Shown one piece after another: positions 52,247 through 62,930 of a DNA stretch of 64,000 bases. The stretch is from positions 248,001 through 312,000 of the forward strand of contig NZ_JAUQSZ010000003.1 of NCBI RefSeq assembly GCF_030580995.1, in the 5' to 3' direction. The notes under the pieces are model-generated. The model was given only the letters and a program-made list of their open reading frames with translations. It was not told where the DNA came from and did not search any database. Position numbers and translations under genes: made by a program. The first letter of the stretch is position 1. Every line of letters begins with the position of its first letter. This DNA is from Sphingomonas immobilis. GTDB taxonomy: Bacteria; Pseudomonadota; Alphaproteobacteria; Sphingomonadales; Sphingomonadaceae.

Positions 52247-53509
52247 TTAATAATTCGCCCTGGCGGCGGCGACGATCCGGCGGAACAGCCCGAAGCCCTT
52301 GGGCCGGTGGACGGTCTGCCCCGCGCGCGACAGCGAGCGCAGATCGATGGGATCGGTCGCCGCGTAGAAAGCGAGCCCCGCCAGCGTCGCGAAGGCCGGG
52401 CCCGAATGCGCCTCGGGCAGCGCGGAGAGGCCGCGCGGCTTGCCGATCCGCACCGATCGGCCGAGCGCAGCCTGCGCGTAATCGGCGATGCCGTTCAGGT
52501 CCGCGCCGCCGCCCGTCAGCACGACCTGCCGCCCGACCGGCCCCTCGAACTTGAGATCGACCAGTGCCTTTCGGATCTCGGCGATCAGATGATCGAGCCG
52601 CTGGCGGATCACCGCGATCAGTTGCGCCTTGGTGATGCGCGTGCCCTCGCCGGCATCCTCCTCGCCGGAAATCGGCGAGACGTCGATCATCTCGTGATTG
52701 TCGCGCGGGCTCGTGTTGGCCGAGCCATGCACACACTTTACCCGCTCCGCCTGCGCGCGGCGCATGCCGAAGGCGGAGGCGATGTCGTCGGTAATGTCGG
52801 CCGCCCCGACCGGGATCGAGGTCAGCCCGACCAGCATGCCGCCCGCGAACAGCGAAACGTTGGTGATGCCCGCGCCCATCTCGACCAGCGCCACGCCGAG
52901 CTCGCGCTCCTCTTCCGAAAGGCACGCCATGCCCGTCGCGACCGGCGATGCGATGATCGATTTCACCTCGAGATGCGCATTCGCCACGCAAAGCCCAAGG
53001 TTGCGCACCGGCGAGCCATCCGCCGCGACGACATGGATATGCACGCCGAGCCGGTCGGCATGCAGCCCGAGCGGCCGCTTCACCCCCGTGAGCCCGTCGA
53101 GCGTATAGAGCGCCGGCTGCGCGTGCAGCACGATGCGCCCGGCAGGATCGATCGACTCGCGCCCGGCCTGCAGCAGCGCATCGATGTCCGACTGTTCGAC
53201 GCGGTGCCCACCCAGCTCGAACTCGACCGAGGCGACGTCGGACACGAGGCCACCCGCCGAGAAGCTGACCCAGACATTCTCGATATTGGTGCCCGCGATC
53301 CGCTCGGCCTGCTCGACCGCCTCGCGCACCGCCGCCTCGGTCGCGGCGGCATCGGCGATATAGCCGCGCTTGACGCCGCGGCTCTCGCGCTGGCCGGTGC
53401 CGAGCACGATCAGTTCGCCGCCGTCGCCCTTCTGCGCGATCATCGCCGAAACCTTCGACGATCCGATATCGAGCGCGGTGATCAGTCCTTCCGGTGCCAT
53501 CTTCGCCAT
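52247..53509 (-). CDS. ftsA: Cell division protein FtsA
   Basis: 420-residue actin-like protein that anchors FtsZ filaments to the membrane. It begins GLITALDIGSSKVSAMIA (phosphate-1 motif), has VVLTGGGADLNGI (adenosine motif) and ends GLFRRIVAAARANY, a C-terminal amphipathic membrane-targeting helix. Located between ftsQ and ftsZ as in most dcw clusters; 114 bases separate it from ftsZ. Confidence 0.97.
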   Translation of the reverse strand: MAKMAPEGLITALDIGSSKVSAMIAQKGDGGELIVLGTGQRESRGVKRGYIADAAATEAAVREAVEQAERIAGTNIENVWVSFSAGGLVSDVASVEFELGGHRVEQSDIDALLQAGRESIDPAGRIVLHAQPALYTLDGLTGVKRPLGLHADRLGVHIHVVAADGSPVRNLGLCVANAHLEVKSIIASPVATGMACLSEEERELGVALVEMGAGITNVSLFAGGMLVGLTSIPVGAADITDDIASAFGMRRAQAERVKCVHGSANTSPRDNHEMIDVSPISGEEDAGEGTRITKAQLIAVIRQRLDHLIAEIRKALVDLKFEGPVGRQVVLTGGGADLNGIADYAQAALGRSVRIGKPRGLSALPEAHSGPAFATLAGLAFYAATDPIDLRSLSRAGQTVHRPKGFGLFRRIVAAARANY

Positions 53510-53514
53510 TACGC

Positions 53515-54453
53515 CTACCCCTGCCCTGCCGTAACCTTGCGCTTGCCCGCCGCCGACGGCGTCTGCGGCTTGATCTCCTCTTCGGAGGTGTCGCGACCCG
53601 CAATATCGCCGGATTTACGCGCCACCAACCTAGTAGGATCCCGCATGTCGAAGCGGATCCAGCCCTTGTTGAGCAAAGGCTGCACGCCGTCCATCTCCGC
53701 AAACTTGACCAGCGCCCGCGCCGCCGCATCCTCGCCCTCGGGCAGGACGAGCGTCTCGCCGGTCTCGAATGTCAGGTTCCAGCGGCGATTGCCTACCCAG
53801 GTCGCCGCCTTCACCATCGGCTTCAGCGCCGGGGCTGCATCGAGCAGCTTCTTGTAGGCATCATTCTGTTCGTTGGCATGCTCGCCGATCACCAACGGCA
53901 GATCGGGCATCGCATCGGCGCGCACCGGCTCCAGATACGTTCCGTTCGCGGAAATCAGCGCGAGATGGCCCTGGTTCTGCCAGATCGCCGCCGGCGTCCG
54001 CTCGACGATATGGACGAGGAGCGTATCGGGCAGCCGCCGCGACACGTGCGCATCCTCGATCCACCCGCTATGCGCCACCAGCCGCTCCCGCGTGCTTTCG
54101 AGGTTGACGAGCGGCATCGCCAGCGACGGCTGTTCGAGCGCGATCTTGTAGATCGTGTCCTGATCCATCCGGTTGAGCCCGGTGATCTGCACGTTGTTGA
54201 TGCGAAAACCCGCCTCGCCGATCCCCTCGCCCACCGCCTGGCCGACCGCACCGGGGATGCCCATCCACACTGCCATCGCCAGTACGCCCGCGCACACCGC
54301 GCCGACGATCGTCCACGATGCGATCCGCGTCAGCATCTCCTCGCTGATCGGTAGCCTGGCGATGATGCGGTCGATGATCGACTGGCGCGGTTGCTTGCGC
54401 CGCTTCTGCTGGACGGGCCGCCGCGCGGTGCCGCGCTTGATCGTGCGGCTCAT
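53515..54453 (-). CDS. ftsQ: Cell division protein FtsQ
   Basis: 312 residues: a very basic cytoplasmic N-terminus (SRTIKRGTARRPVQQKRRK), one membrane helix (about 47-70), a periplasmic POTRA domain starting near FRINNVQITGLNRMDQ and the FtsQ beta domain. It recruits FtsL/FtsB to the septum. The ATG overlaps the ddl stop (ATGA). Confidence 0.95.
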   Translation of the reverse strand: MSRTIKRGTARRPVQQKRRKQPRQSIIDRIIARLPISEEMLTRIASWTIVGAVCAGVLAMAVWMGIPGAVGQAVGEGIGEAGFRINNVQITGLNRMDQDTIYKIALEQPSLAMPLVNLESTRERLVAHSGWIEDAHVSRRLPDTLLVHIVERTPAAIWQNQGHLALISANGTYLEPVRADAMPDLPLVIGEHANEQNDAYKKLLDAAPALKPMVKAATWVGNRRWNLTFETGETLVLPEGEDAAARALVKFAEMDGVQPLLNKGWIRFDMRDPTRLVARKSGDIAGRDTSEEEIKPQTPSAAGKRKVTAGQG

Positions 54454-55385
54454 GCAAGCGCCTCCCCAAGCGCTTCGTCCACGATCTTCTGCACCAGTTC
54501 GGCATAGCTCATGCCGATATGTTTCGCCTGTTCGGGCACGAGGCTCAAGGGGGTCATGCCGGGTTGCGTGTTGACCTCCAGCAGGAACAGCCCGTCGACC
54601 CCGCGCTCGTCGTCCCAGCGGAAATCGGAGCGCGACGCGCCCTTGCAGCCGAGCACGCGGTGCGCATCGAGCGCGATGCGCTTGCAGGCGTCGGCGACAT
54701 CGTCGGGGATCTGCGCGGGGCAGACGTGTTCGGTCAGGCCGTCGGTGTATTTCGCGTCGAAATCGTACCAGCCGTTCTTGGGCTTGAGCTCGGTCACGCC
54801 GAGCGCCTCGCCACCCAGCACCGCCGTCGTCAGCTCGCGGCCGCGAATGTACGGCTCGGCGAGCAATTCCTCGAATTCCTGCCACGGCCCCGCTGCGCCG
54901 CGGGCGATGGGATTGCCGTAATTGCCGTCGTTCGTCACGATCGCGACGCCGACCGACGAGCCTTCGTTGACGGGCTTGAGCACATAGGGGCGCGGCAGCG
55001 GATCGCCTGCATACAGGCTCTCGGACTTGACGATCCGCCCGCCCGGCATCGGGATGCCTGCGGGCACGAGCAGCAACTTGGTCAGTTGCTTGTCGATCGC
55101 GATCACCGAAGTGGCGAGGCCGCTGTGCGTGTATTTCAGCCCCATCAGGTCGAGCAGGCCCTGCACCGTGCCGTCCTCGCCCGGCGTGCCGTGCAGCGCG
55201 TTGAAGACGATGTCGGGCTGCGCGGCGGCGAGCTTCGCGGCGACGTCGCGCGCCATGTCGATGCGCGTGACGCGGTGCCCGCGCGATTCCAGCGCGTCGG
55301 CCACGCCGTTCCCCGACATGAGCGAAACCTCACGCTCGGACGACCAGCCGCCCATGAGGACCGCGACGTGGAGGGAGGTGCTCAT
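54450..55385 (-). CDS. ddl: D-alanine--D-alanine ligase
   Basis: 311-residue ATP-grasp enzyme making the D-Ala-D-Ala dipeptide of peptidoglycan. It begins HVAVLMGGWSSEREVSL; substrate and ATP motifs include HGTPGEDGTVQGLL and YVLKPVNEGSSVGV, and RSDFRWD with LEVNTQPGMTPLSL near the end. The ATG at 55385 is taken rather than one three codons upstream that lies at the edge of the REP-like repeat. Confidence 0.96.
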   Translation of the reverse strand: MSTSLHVAVLMGGWSSEREVSLMSGNGVADALESRGHRVTRIDMARDVAAKLAAAQPDIVFNALHGTPGEDGTVQGLLDLMGLKYTHSGLATSVIAIDKQLTKLLLVPAGIPMPGGRIVKSESLYAGDPLPRPYVLKPVNEGSSVGVAIVTNDGNYGNPIARGAAGPWQEFEELLAEPYIRGRELTTAVLGGEALGVTELKPKNGWYDFDAKYTDGLTEHVCPAQIPDDVADACKRIALDAHRVLGCKGASRSDFRWDDERGVDGLFLLEVNTQPGMTPLSLVPEQAKHIGMSYAELVQKIVDEALGEALA

Positions 55386-55394
55386 GCAAAACAT

Positions 55395-55482
55395 CCGTTC
55401 GGGCTGAGCTTGTCGAAGCCCTGCCCTTCTTCTGCCACCGTCGAAAAGAAAGGCAGCCCTTCGACAAGCTCAGGGCGAACGG
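55395..55482. repeat. REP-like inverted repeat, copy 3
   Basis: Arms ccgttcgggctgagcttgtc and gacaagctcagggcgaacgg, inside the dcw cluster between murB and ddl. It is a variant subtype with agcttgtcgaa instead of agcgaagtcgaa. Confidence 0.8.
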
Positions 55483-55497
55483 AATTGGGGATCACCA

Positions 55498-56403
55498 TCA
55501 CGCCTTCACCCCCACCCGCTGGATTTCCCACTCCAGCGTCACGCCCGAATGCGCCTTCACCTTCTCGATCACCTCATCACCCAAAGCCTCGATATCCGCG
55601 CTCGTGGCGGAGCCGAGGTTCAGAAGGAAATTGCAATGTTTCTCGCTGACCTGCGCGTCGCCCTTGCGCAGGCCCCGGCATCCGGCGGCGTCGATCAGCG
55701 CCCACGCCTTGAGACCTGCCGGGTTCTTGAAAGTAGAGCCGCCGGTCTTGGAACGCAGCGGCTGCGACGCCTCGCGCTCGGCGGCGATGCGATCCATCTC
55801 GGCCTGGATCGCTTGTGCCTCGCCAGGCTCGCCCCGAAACGTCGCCGACACCACCACCGCGCCCTCGGGCAGTTCGCTGTGCCGATAGGTATAGCCGAGT
55901 TCATCCAGCGTCAGCATCGCCCGCGTGCCGTCGCGCAGCACCACGTCGCACTCCACCAGCACGTCTTTCACTTCGCGCCCATAGGCCCCGCCGTTCATCC
56001 GCACGAAGCCGCCGACCGTGCCGGGGATCGAGCGCAGGAACTCGACGCCTGCAATCCCCGCATCGCGGGCCTTCGACGAGACGAGGATACCCGATGCTCC
56101 GCCGCCGCACCTGAGTGTCGTCGCATCGACCTGCTCGACGCCCGCGAAAGCCTTGCCCAACCGCACCACCACGCCCGGCCAGCCGCCGTCGCGTACGATC
56201 ATGTTCGATCCCAGCCCCAGCGCCAACAGGGGGTAATCCGGACTGATGTCCGCCATGAAAATCGCGAGATCTTCGACGTCGGCGGGCTCGAACAATATGT
56301 TCGCCGCGCCGCCGCTCTTGAACCAGACGAGAGGAGCGAGCGGAGCGCCTGCCGTAACGCGTCCACGCGGCGGGTGCTGGCGAGAGATGCGCACCGTGTT
56401 CAT
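55498..56403 (-). CDS. murB: UDP-N-acetylenolpyruvoylglucosamine reductase
   Basis: 301-residue FAD-dependent reductase completing UDP-MurNAc. FAD-binding features are ALGLGSNMIVRDGGW and IPGTVGGFVRMNGGAYGRE, and the catalytic region GGSTFKNPAG is present. This is the compact type II form lacking the extra loop of E. coli MurB. REP-like repeats lie on both sides, unlike the tightly overlapping genes elsewhere in the cluster. Confidence 0.96.
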   Translation of the reverse strand: MNTVRISRQHPPRGRVTAGAPLAPLVWFKSGGAANILFEPADVEDLAIFMADISPDYPLLALGLGSNMIVRDGGWPGVVVRLGKAFAGVEQVDATTLRCGGGASGILVSSKARDAGIAGVEFLRSIPGTVGGFVRMNGGAYGREVKDVLVECDVVLRDGTRAMLTLDELGYTYRHSELPEGAVVVSATFRGEPGEAQAIQAEMDRIAAEREASQPLRSKTGGSTFKNPAGLKAWALIDAAGCRGLRKGDAQVSEKHCNFLLNLGSATSADIEALGDEVIEKVKAHSGVTLEWEIQRVGVKA

Positions 56404-56418
56404 CGACCGCCCCCTACC

Positions 56419-56501
56419 CCGTTCGTGCTGAGCGAAGTCGAAGCACGTGCGGCGAGCGAAGCGCCCGTGACACGTCCTTCGACTTCGCTCAGGACGAACG
56501 G
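56419..56501. repeat. REP-like inverted repeat, copy 4
   Basis: Arms ccgttcgtgctgagcgaag and cttcgctcaggacgaacgg, between murB and the 72-residue gene. Confidence 0.8.
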
Positions 56502-56524
56502 AGATTGGGTGGCGTGACCCGCCA

Positions 56525-56743
56525 TCACATCCACACGCTCCACAGCTTCGTCCAAGTCTGGATCGCCTCGAGGTTGGTCTTGGCCATCTGCTGGCCGACC
56601 TCCTGCATCTTCACGAAGGCGTCGCCCGCGCCGAGCGCCTTCTGCCCGGCCTTGAGCGAGGCACGCTGCGCGTCGAGCGACGCCTGTTGCGCATCGAGGA
56701 TCTGCTTCTGCAGCTTGAGTGAGGCTTCGATATAGTCCTTCAT
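56525..56743 (-). CDS. 72-residue helical protein inside the dcw cluster, unknown function
   Basis: The ATG at 56743 overlaps the murC stop (ATGA), so it is almost certainly translated with murC. The sequence is alpha-helical and strongly heptad-like: [19 protein letters not shown], then repeated [12 protein letters not shown] units, then an aromatic end (TWTKLWSVW). It has no signal or membrane helix and looks like a phasin-like or coiled-coil adapter. I recognise no family; it is not a standard dcw gene. Confidence 0.7.
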   Translation of the reverse strand: MKDYIEASLKLQKQILDAQQASLDAQRASLKAGQKALGAGDAFVKMQEVGQQMAKTNLEAIQTWTKLWSVWM

Positions 56744-58158
56744 GTGCCTGCCGCCTCGATAGCGGGCGCGAGCCCCGCCGCCCATTTCGTAATATCCCCG
56801 GCCCCGAGGCACACCACCATGTCGCCGGGCCGCACGACACCGGCGAGCGCCTCGGCGAGCGCATCGGCATCGGCGATCGTCGCGGCCGAGCGATGCCCGC
56901 GCCGCTTCAGCCCCTCGACCAGCACGTCGCTGCTCACGCCCTCGACCGGCGCCTCGCCCGCCGCATAGACCGGCGCGACATAGACCATGTCGGCGTCGTT
57001 GAACGCGCCCTGGAAATCCTCCATCAGATCGCCGAGCCGTGAATAGCGATGCGGCTGCACCACCGCGATAACGCGGTTCTCCACGCCCTCGCGCGCCGCC
57101 GCCAGCACCGCTTTGATCTCGACCGGGTGGTGGCCGTAATCGTCGATGATCGTCACGCCCCCGGTCTCGCCGACCTTGGTGAAGCGCCGCTTCACGCCGC
57201 CGAACTTGGCGAAGCCCTGCTGGATCGTCGCGTCGTCGATGCCGAGTTCCAGCGCGACGCCGATCGCGGCGAGTGCGTTCTGGACGTTGTGCCGCCCCGG
57301 CATCGGCAGCTCGATCCCCTCGATCGACCGTGTCGTTCCGTCGCGCTGGCGCACGATCGTCTCGAAGCGGTTGCCGCCCGGTATCGGCACGACGTTGACG
57401 CCGCGCACGTCCGCCTGGGTCGAGAAGCCGTAGGTGACGATCCGCCGGTCGCGCACGCGCGGCAATATGCCCTGCACCTCGGGATGGTCGAGACACAGCA
57501 ACGCCGCACCGTAGAAGGGCACGTTCTCGACGAATTCGACAAAGGCGTCCTTCACCGCATCGAACGACCCATAATGATCGAGATGTTCGGGATCGATATT
57601 GGTCACCACCGCGACCGTGCCGTCGAGCCGCAGGAAGCTGCCGTCGCTCTCATCGGCCTCCACGACCATCCAGTCGCTGTCGCCGAGGCGCGCATTGGAG
57701 CCGTACTGGTTGATGATGCCGCCGTTGATCACGGTCGGGTCCACCCCGCCCGCGTCGAGCAGCGCCGCGACCATCGAGGTGGTCGTCGTCTTGCCGTGCG
57801 TGCCCGCGACCGCGACGGTCGACTTCAGCCGCATCAATTCCGCCAGCATCTCCGCGCGGCGCACGACCGGCACGCGGTTGGCTAGCGCCTCCTCCACCTC
57901 GGGGTTGCCGCGCTTGATCGCGGTCGAGGTGACGACCACCGCCGCGTCGCCGAGATTCTCCGCCTTGTGCCCGATCGCGACCGGGATGCCCTTGGCGCGC
58001 AGTCCCTCGACGACATAGCCCTCGGCCACGTCGGATCCCTGCACCTGATAGCCGAGGTTCTTCATCACCTCGGCGATGCCCGACATGCCGATGCCGCCGA
58101 TGCCGATGAAATGGATCGTGCCGATATCGGTCGCGACGCCCTTTTTCATGCGCGTCAT
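56740..58158 (-). CDS. murC: UDP-N-acetylmuramate--L-alanine ligase
   Basis: 472 residues. UDP-binding N-domain starts [16 protein letters not shown]; the ATP-binding loop is GTHGKTT at 119-125; the central domain has EADESDGSF and [10 protein letters not shown], and [10 protein letters not shown] opens the C-domain. It adds the first amino acid of the stem peptide. The ATG at 58158 (MTRMKKGV) overlaps the murG stop; the ATG three codons in is an alternative. Confidence 0.97.
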   Translation of the reverse strand: MTRMKKGVATDIGTIHFIGIGGIGMSGIAEVMKNLGYQVQGSDVAEGYVVEGLRAKGIPVAIGHKAENLGDAAVVVTSTAIKRGNPEVEEALANRVPVVRRAEMLAELMRLKSTVAVAGTHGKTTTTSMVAALLDAGGVDPTVINGGIINQYGSNARLGDSDWMVVEADESDGSFLRLDGTVAVVTNIDPEHLDHYGSFDAVKDAFVEFVENVPFYGAALLCLDHPEVQGILPRVRDRRIVTYGFSTQADVRGVNVVPIPGGNRFETIVRQRDGTTRSIEGIELPMPGRHNVQNALAAIGVALELGIDDATIQQGFAKFGGVKRRFTKVGETGGVTIIDDYGHHPVEIKAVLAAAREGVENRVIAVVQPHRYSRLGDLMEDFQGAFNDADMVYVAPVYAAGEAPVEGVSSDVLVEGLKRRGHRSAATIADADALAEALAGVVRPGDMVVCLGAGDITKWAAGLAPAIEAAGT

Positions 58159-59315
58159 GCGAAAGCGGCTTTCTCTGGGAACTTGGCGGGCAAGGGCACG
58201 CCGATCTGCAATTCGTTGGGCTTGTCGCCGAGGCTCTCGACCAGATCGGCGAGATCGCGCGCCGCATCGGGCCGGCCGCAGCCGCGCGCGCGCACCGCCG
58301 CATTCTGGAGCGCGGCGGGATCGAGACCCAGCCGCTGCATCTGCTTGGCGAGTTCGACCGGCGTGAAATCGCGCTGGTTGATGGTCCGCGCGCCGCCCGC
58401 CATCGTCATCTCGCGCGCATTGACGGTCTGATGATCGTCGGTCGCGCTCGGCAACGGCACGAGGATCGCCGGCCGCCCCGCACAGGTCAGCTCCGCCAGC
58501 GTGGAGGCGCCCGCCCGCGCGATCACGACATGCGACCACGACAGATGCTCGGGCAGATCGGGAAGGTACGTCGCGAGATCGGCGGCGATGTCGAGTTCCT
58601 TGTATTTCGCCCGGCACGCCTCGATGTCCTCGGGCCGCGCCTGATGCGTCACCTGCAACCGGCGGCGGAAGGCGACCGGCAGCATCGACAGGCCATCGGG
58701 CACCACCTTCGACAGCACGCTCGCGCCCTGGCTGCCGCCCGTCACCAGCACGCGGAAGATGCTGTCCTCCTCCAGCAGCGGGAACGGCCTGGCGCGGATC
58801 GCCAGCACTTCCTCGCGCACCGGATTGCCGACGAGGTGCGTCTTTTCGTTATACGTCTCCTTCAGCCGCTCGACCTTGGCATAGGAGGTCGCGATCGCAT
58901 CGACTTTGCGCGCGACCAGCCGGTTGACGCGGCCCAGCACCGCATTCTGCTCATGCACCGCCGTCGGGATTTTCCGCGCGAACGCGCCGAGCAGCGCGGG
59001 CAGCGCGGGATAGCCGCCGAAGCCGATCACCGCATCGGGGCGGAAGGTGCGGTACAGCTCGATCGCCATCGCGCGGCCCCGCCACATATCGCGCGCCGCC
59101 TTGTAGTAGCCGACCGGCCCGCCGCCGAGCCGTCCGGCGGGCAGGATATGCGTCTGGATGCCCTCGAACAGGCCGGGGAAGCGCACGCCGCGCTCGTCGC
59201 TCACCAGCGCAACATAGTGGCCGCGCTTCATCAGCTCGGCGGCAAGCGCGGCGGCGGGCACCATGTGCCCCCCGGTGCCGCCGGCCGCGAGAACGAAATG
59301 ACGGGGTTTACTCAT
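58155..59315 (-). CDS. murG: UDP-GlcNAc:undecaprenyl-PP-MurNAc-pentapeptide GlcNAc transferase
   Basis: 386-residue peripheral GT-B glycosyltransferase making lipid II. The G-loop GGTGGH is at 12-17 ([15 protein letters not shown]), a second glycine-rich loop is [12 protein letters not shown], and [24 protein letters not shown] binds UDP-GlcNAc. ATG overlaps the ftsW stop. Normal length. Confidence 0.96.
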   Translation of the reverse strand: MSKPRHFVLAAGGTGGHMVPAAALAAELMKRGHYVALVSDERGVRFPGLFEGIQTHILPAGRLGGGPVGYYKAARDMWRGRAMAIELYRTFRPDAVIGFGGYPALPALLGAFARKIPTAVHEQNAVLGRVNRLVARKVDAIATSYAKVERLKETYNEKTHLVGNPVREEVLAIRARPFPLLEEDSIFRVLVTGGSQGASVLSKVVPDGLSMLPVAFRRRLQVTHQARPEDIEACRAKYKELDIAADLATYLPDLPEHLSWSHVVIARAGASTLAELTCAGRPAILVPLPSATDDHQTVNAREMTMAGGARTINQRDFTPVELAKQMQRLGLDPAALQNAAVRARGCGRPDAARDLADLVESLGDKPNELQIGVPLPAKFPEKAAFA

Positions 59316-60511
59316 GCACCGCTCCACTTGGCGACATACGGGGACCGCAACACGAAGGGATTGCGCCGGGTCAGCGCCAGCAGCAAGCCCATCCCGATCG
59401 AAAGCGCGATCAGCGACGAGCCGCCGTAGCTGATAAACGGCAGCGTCATGCCCTTGGATGGCGCGAGGCCGGTGTTGACCGCCATCGAGATCAGCGCCTG
59501 CACGCCGAATTGCGTCGCAAGGCCGGCGGCGGCGAACAGCCGGAATTCATCCTGCTCGTCCAGCAGCTTGACGAACACCCGCACCACGATCGCGAGGAAC
59601 AGCAGCGCGATGATCATGCACGCGATCAGCCCGAATTCCTCGCCGATCACAGAGAAGATGTAATCGGTATGCCCCTCCGGCAGGCGGAATTTCATCGTAC
59701 CCCCGGCAGGCCCCGTGCCGCGCCAGCCGCCGTTGGTGATGGTGTTATAGGCCGCGTTGGTCTGGAAATGATCCTGCGCGCCCTCGCCCTCGACGTCGGG
59801 AAACAGGAAGGCGTTGATGCGGTTGCGCGCCGTTCCGTAGAAGAAATAGGCCGACACCAGCCCGGCCGGTGCCGCCGCGACCAGCGCCAGCATCACCTTC
59901 GTCGACGTGCCCGATATCATCAGCAGCGCGAACCACACGCTGACGAACACGATCGTCTGGCCGAAATCGGGCTGCATCATCAACATCGCACCGACCAGCG
60001 CGGTCAGCCCGCCAGTGATGAGCACGACCGGCAACGCCTCGTCCTGCGCGCGCAGCGCCAGCAGCCACGCCACCGTCACCACGAAGAACGGCTTGAGGAA
60101 TTCCGAAGGCTGCAGCAGCGAGATGCCGAAGTTGAGCCACCGCCGCGCCCCGTTCTTCTCCACCCCGAAGAACGGCACCAGAATCAACAGGATAACGCAC
60201 ACGATCATGCCGAGCAGCGCGAGCCGCCGCGCCACTGACACCGGCAGCATCGATACGACGAGCAGTACCGGGATCGATACGCCGACCCAACCGAGCTGCC
60301 ACCAGAGATAGAAGAGCGGCGGAATGTGGTGCCGCTCGTCCGAATAGCGCGTCGCCGCCGAGGGCGAGGCCGATCCCACCGCGACCAGACCGATGCCGAT
60401 CAGCAGCAGCACGAGCAGCAGCAGCACGCGGTCGATATCCCAGAACCACATGCCGAGCCACGAGCGGTCCCCGCGCCCACCACGGCCTTTCAGACGGCCG
60501 AACAGGCTCAC
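59312..60511 (-). CDS. ftsW: Lipid II polymerase FtsW (SEDS family)
   Basis: 399 residues, ten membrane helices, the SEDS glycosyltransferase of the divisome. Conserved features are NGARRWLNFGISLLQPSEFLKPF, TGPAGGTMKFRLPEGHTDYIFSVIGEEFGL and the C-terminal PFISYGGSSLIALSIGMGLLLALTRR. The GTG start at 60511 overlaps the murD stop (GTGA). Confidence 0.96.
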   Translation of the reverse strand: MSLFGRLKGRGGRGDRSWLGMWFWDIDRVLLLLVLLLIGIGLVAVGSASPSAATRYSDERHHIPPLFYLWWQLGWVGVSIPVLLVVSMLPVSVARRLALLGMIVCVILLILVPFFGVEKNGARRWLNFGISLLQPSEFLKPFFVVTVAWLLALRAQDEALPVVLITGGLTALVGAMLMMQPDFGQTIVFVSVWFALLMISGTSTKVMLALVAAAPAGLVSAYFFYGTARNRINAFLFPDVEGEGAQDHFQTNAAYNTITNGGWRGTGPAGGTMKFRLPEGHTDYIFSVIGEEFGLIACMIIALLFLAIVVRVFVKLLDEQDEFRLFAAAGLATQFGVQALISMAVNTGLAPSKGMTLPFISYGGSSLIALSIGMGLLLALTRRNPFVLRSPYVAKWSGA

Positions 60512-61863
60512 GACAGCGCCTCGACGAGCTTGCGGAACTGATCGCCACGATCCTCGAAATCGCGGAACTGGTCGAACGAGGCGGAAGCCGGCGACAGCAG
60601 CACGGTGTCGCCCGCCTGCCCGTTCGCGGCGGCATCGGCGACGGCCTGCGCCAGCGTGCCGCTCTCGCTGACGGGCAGCCCCGCGCCGCGCAGCAATTCG
60701 GCGAACACCGGCCCCGCCTCGCCAATCGTATAAACGTGCGTGACATGACCGAAATGCGGGCGACAGGCGTCGAGCTCGGCACCCTTGGCGCGGCCGCCGA
60801 CGATCCAGTGGATACGGTCGAACGCTGCCAGCGCGGGCGCGGTGCTTTCGGGATTGGTCGCCTTGCTGTCGTTGACGAAAGCGACGCCGCTGCGCGTGGC
60901 GACCTGCTCCATTCGGTGCGGCAGGCCCTTGAAGCTCGCCAGCCCCGCGTCGATCGCCGCGTTCGACACGCCGAGCGCCTCGCACACCGAGATCGCCGCG
61001 AGCGCGTTCTGCGCGTTGTGCGGGCCTTGCAACGACGGCCAGCGCGACTGATCCATGCACACGCCGGGCGCGATCTTGGTCAAATCCTCGCCGCGCGCCG
61101 AAAGGCTCCGCGCGATTTGGGCCGAGGCGACGTCGCTGATGCCGATCACCGCCGCATGGCCCTTCGACTGCATCGCGAACAGCCGCGCCTTGGAGGCGGC
61201 ATACCCCTCGAACCCGTCATAGCGATCGAGATGATCGGGCGTGATGTTGAGCAGCACCGCCACGTCGCAATCGAGGCTGAACGTCAGGTCGATCTGGTAG
61301 CTCGACAGCTCCAGCACATAGACGCCGCCGTCCGGCAGCGGCTCCTGCGCGAGAATGGGCAGGCCGATATTGCCGCCCATCAGGCTGGGGATGCCCGCCG
61401 TCTGCAGGATATGATGGACGAGCGCGGTGGTCGTCGACTTGCCGTTGGTGCCCGTGATGCCGACGACCTTGTGCGGCGGGAGATCGGCGCGAGCCTGCGC
61501 AAACAGTTCGATGTCGCCGATGATGGGAGTGCCGACGGCGCGGGCCGTGATCGCGATAGGATGTCTGTTGAGCGGTACACCAGGCGAAACAATAAGCGCA
61601 TCGAACCCGTCGATCGTCAAATTGTCCAGATGTTCGAGATCTTCGAGGACGAGATTGACGTTACCGTCGCGAAAGCTAGACCAGTCGCGACCGCTCGCCC
61701 AGTCAAAAAACTCATTGTCGAATGTGTCGCGCCTCTCAGCATTCGCATCCCAAGCCACCACAATCGCGTCGCTCGCAACCAAACTGCGCACCGTCGCCGC
61801 GCCGGAACGCGCAAGCCCCAGCACCGCATATGCCTTCCCGGCGAAGGCGGGACTCGTGATCAC
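60508..61863 (-). CDS. murD: UDP-N-acetylmuramoylalanine--D-glutamate ligase
   Basis: 451 residues. N-domain [16 protein letters not shown] loop GTNGKSTT at 138-145, central motifs EHLDRYD (here [10 protein letters not shown]) and [15 protein letters not shown] in the C-domain. Adds D-Glu to the stem peptide. GTG start overlaps the mraY stop. Confidence 0.96.
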   Translation of the reverse strand: MITSPAFAGKAYAVLGLARSGAATVRSLVASDAIVVAWDANAERRDTFDNEFFDWASGRDWSSFRDGNVNLVLEDLEHLDNLTIDGFDALIVSPGVPLNRHPIAITARAVGTPIIGDIELFAQARADLPPHKVVGITGTNGKSTTTALVHHILQTAGIPSLMGGNIGLPILAQEPLPDGGVYVLELSSYQIDLTFSLDCDVAVLLNITPDHLDRYDGFEGYAASKARLFAMQSKGHAAVIGISDVASAQIARSLSARGEDLTKIAPGVCMDQSRWPSLQGPHNAQNALAAISVCEALGVSNAAIDAGLASFKGLPHRMEQVATRSGVAFVNDSKATNPESTAPALAAFDRIHWIVGGRAKGAELDACRPHFGHVTHVYTIGEAGPVFAELLRGAGLPVSESGTLAQAVADAAANGQAGDTVLLSPASASFDQFRDFEDRGDQFRKLVEALS

Positions 61864-62930
61864 CGCAGCTTCAGCGTCGAGAGACCGGCCAGCGCCAGCA
61901 CCAGCGCGACGATCCAGAAGCGGATCACGACCGTCGACTCAGCCCAGCCGAGCTGTTCGAAATGATGGTGGATCGGCGCCATCTTGAACACGCGGCGGCC
62001 GGTGCGCTTGTACCAGAACACCTGGATAATGACGCTCATCGCCTCGACCACGAACAGCCCGCCGATGATGCCGAGCACCAGCTCGTGATGCGCCACCACT
62101 GCGATCGTGCCCAGCGCGCCGCCGAGCGCCAGCGAGCCGGTATCGCCCATGAACACGGCGGCGGGCGGCGCGTTGAACCACAGGAAGGCGAGCCCCGCCC
62201 CCACGATCGCCCCGCAGAAGATCGCAAGGTCGCCCGCGCGCGGCACGTGCGGGATGCCGAGATAGGTCGCGAACTTGAAGTTGCCCGCCAGATACACGAT
62301 CAGCATGAAGCTCACCGCCGCGATGATCACCGGCATCGTCGCCAGCCCGTCGAGCCCGTCGGTCAGGTTCACGGCATTGCCGAACGCCACAATCGTGAAG
62401 GCCGCAAACACGACGTAGAACCAGCCGAGATCGAGCGCCGCGCCGTTGTAGAACGGGACGTAAAGGTGCGTGCCGTTCTGGTGGATGATCATCGTCGCCG
62501 CGATCCCCGCGATCAGGAACTCGCCGAGCAAGCGCACGCGCCCGGACACGCCCTTGGTGCTCGCCTTACGCACCTTGTCGTAATCGTCGAGGAAACCGAT
62601 CGCCGCGAAGCCGAGCGTCACGAAGGTGCAGGCCCACACGAACGGGTTCGACAGGTCCATCCACAGCAGGATCGACACGACCAGGCTGGTCAGGATCATC
62701 AGCCCGCCCATCGTCGGCGTGCCGCGCTTGGCGAGGTGCGATTGCGGGCCGTCCTCGCGGATCGGCTGCCCCTTGCCCTGCCGCACGCGCAGCCAGCCGA
62801 TGAAACGCGGGCCGATGACGAGGCCGAGGAACAGCGCCGTCGCCACCGCCCCGCCGGTGCGGAACGACAGATAGCGGAACAGGTTGAGCAGCCCGTGGAA
62901 GTGCAGCAGCTCGGCGATGAAATAGAGCAT
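61860..62930 (-). CDS. mraY: Phospho-N-acetylmuramoyl-pentapeptide transferase
   Basis: 356-residue polytopic enzyme transferring the MurNAc-pentapeptide to undecaprenyl phosphate (lipid I). Signatures are [23 protein letters not shown] with the paired aspartates, [10 protein letters not shown] and [12 protein letters not shown] near the end. Its ATG overlaps the murF TAA by one base. Confidence 0.97.
   Translation of the reverse strand: MLYFIAELLHFHGLLNLFRYLSFRTGGAVATALFLGLVIGPRFIGWLRVRQGKGQPIREDGPQSHLAKRGTPTMGGLMILTSLVVSILLWMDLSNPFVWACTFVTLGFAAIGFLDDYDKVRKASTKGVSGRVRLLGEFLIAGIAATMIIHQNGTHLYVPFYNGAALDLGWFYVVFAAFTIVAFGNAVNLTDGLDGLATMPVIIAAVSFMLIVYLAGNFKFATYLGIPHVPRAGDLAIFCGAIVGAGLAFLWFNAPPAAVFMGDTGSLALGGALGTIAVVAHHELVLGIIGGLFVVEAMSVIIQVFWYKRTGRRVFKMAPIHHHFEQLGWAESTVVIRFWIVALVLALAGLSTLKLR

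Noticed and set aside
48099-52250. Open frame of 1383 codons on the plus strand across the TPR/SPOR and ftsZ genes
   Set aside because: It lies antisense to two recognisable genes, has no homologous domains and is rich in Arg/Gly as expected when a GC-rich gene is read backwards.
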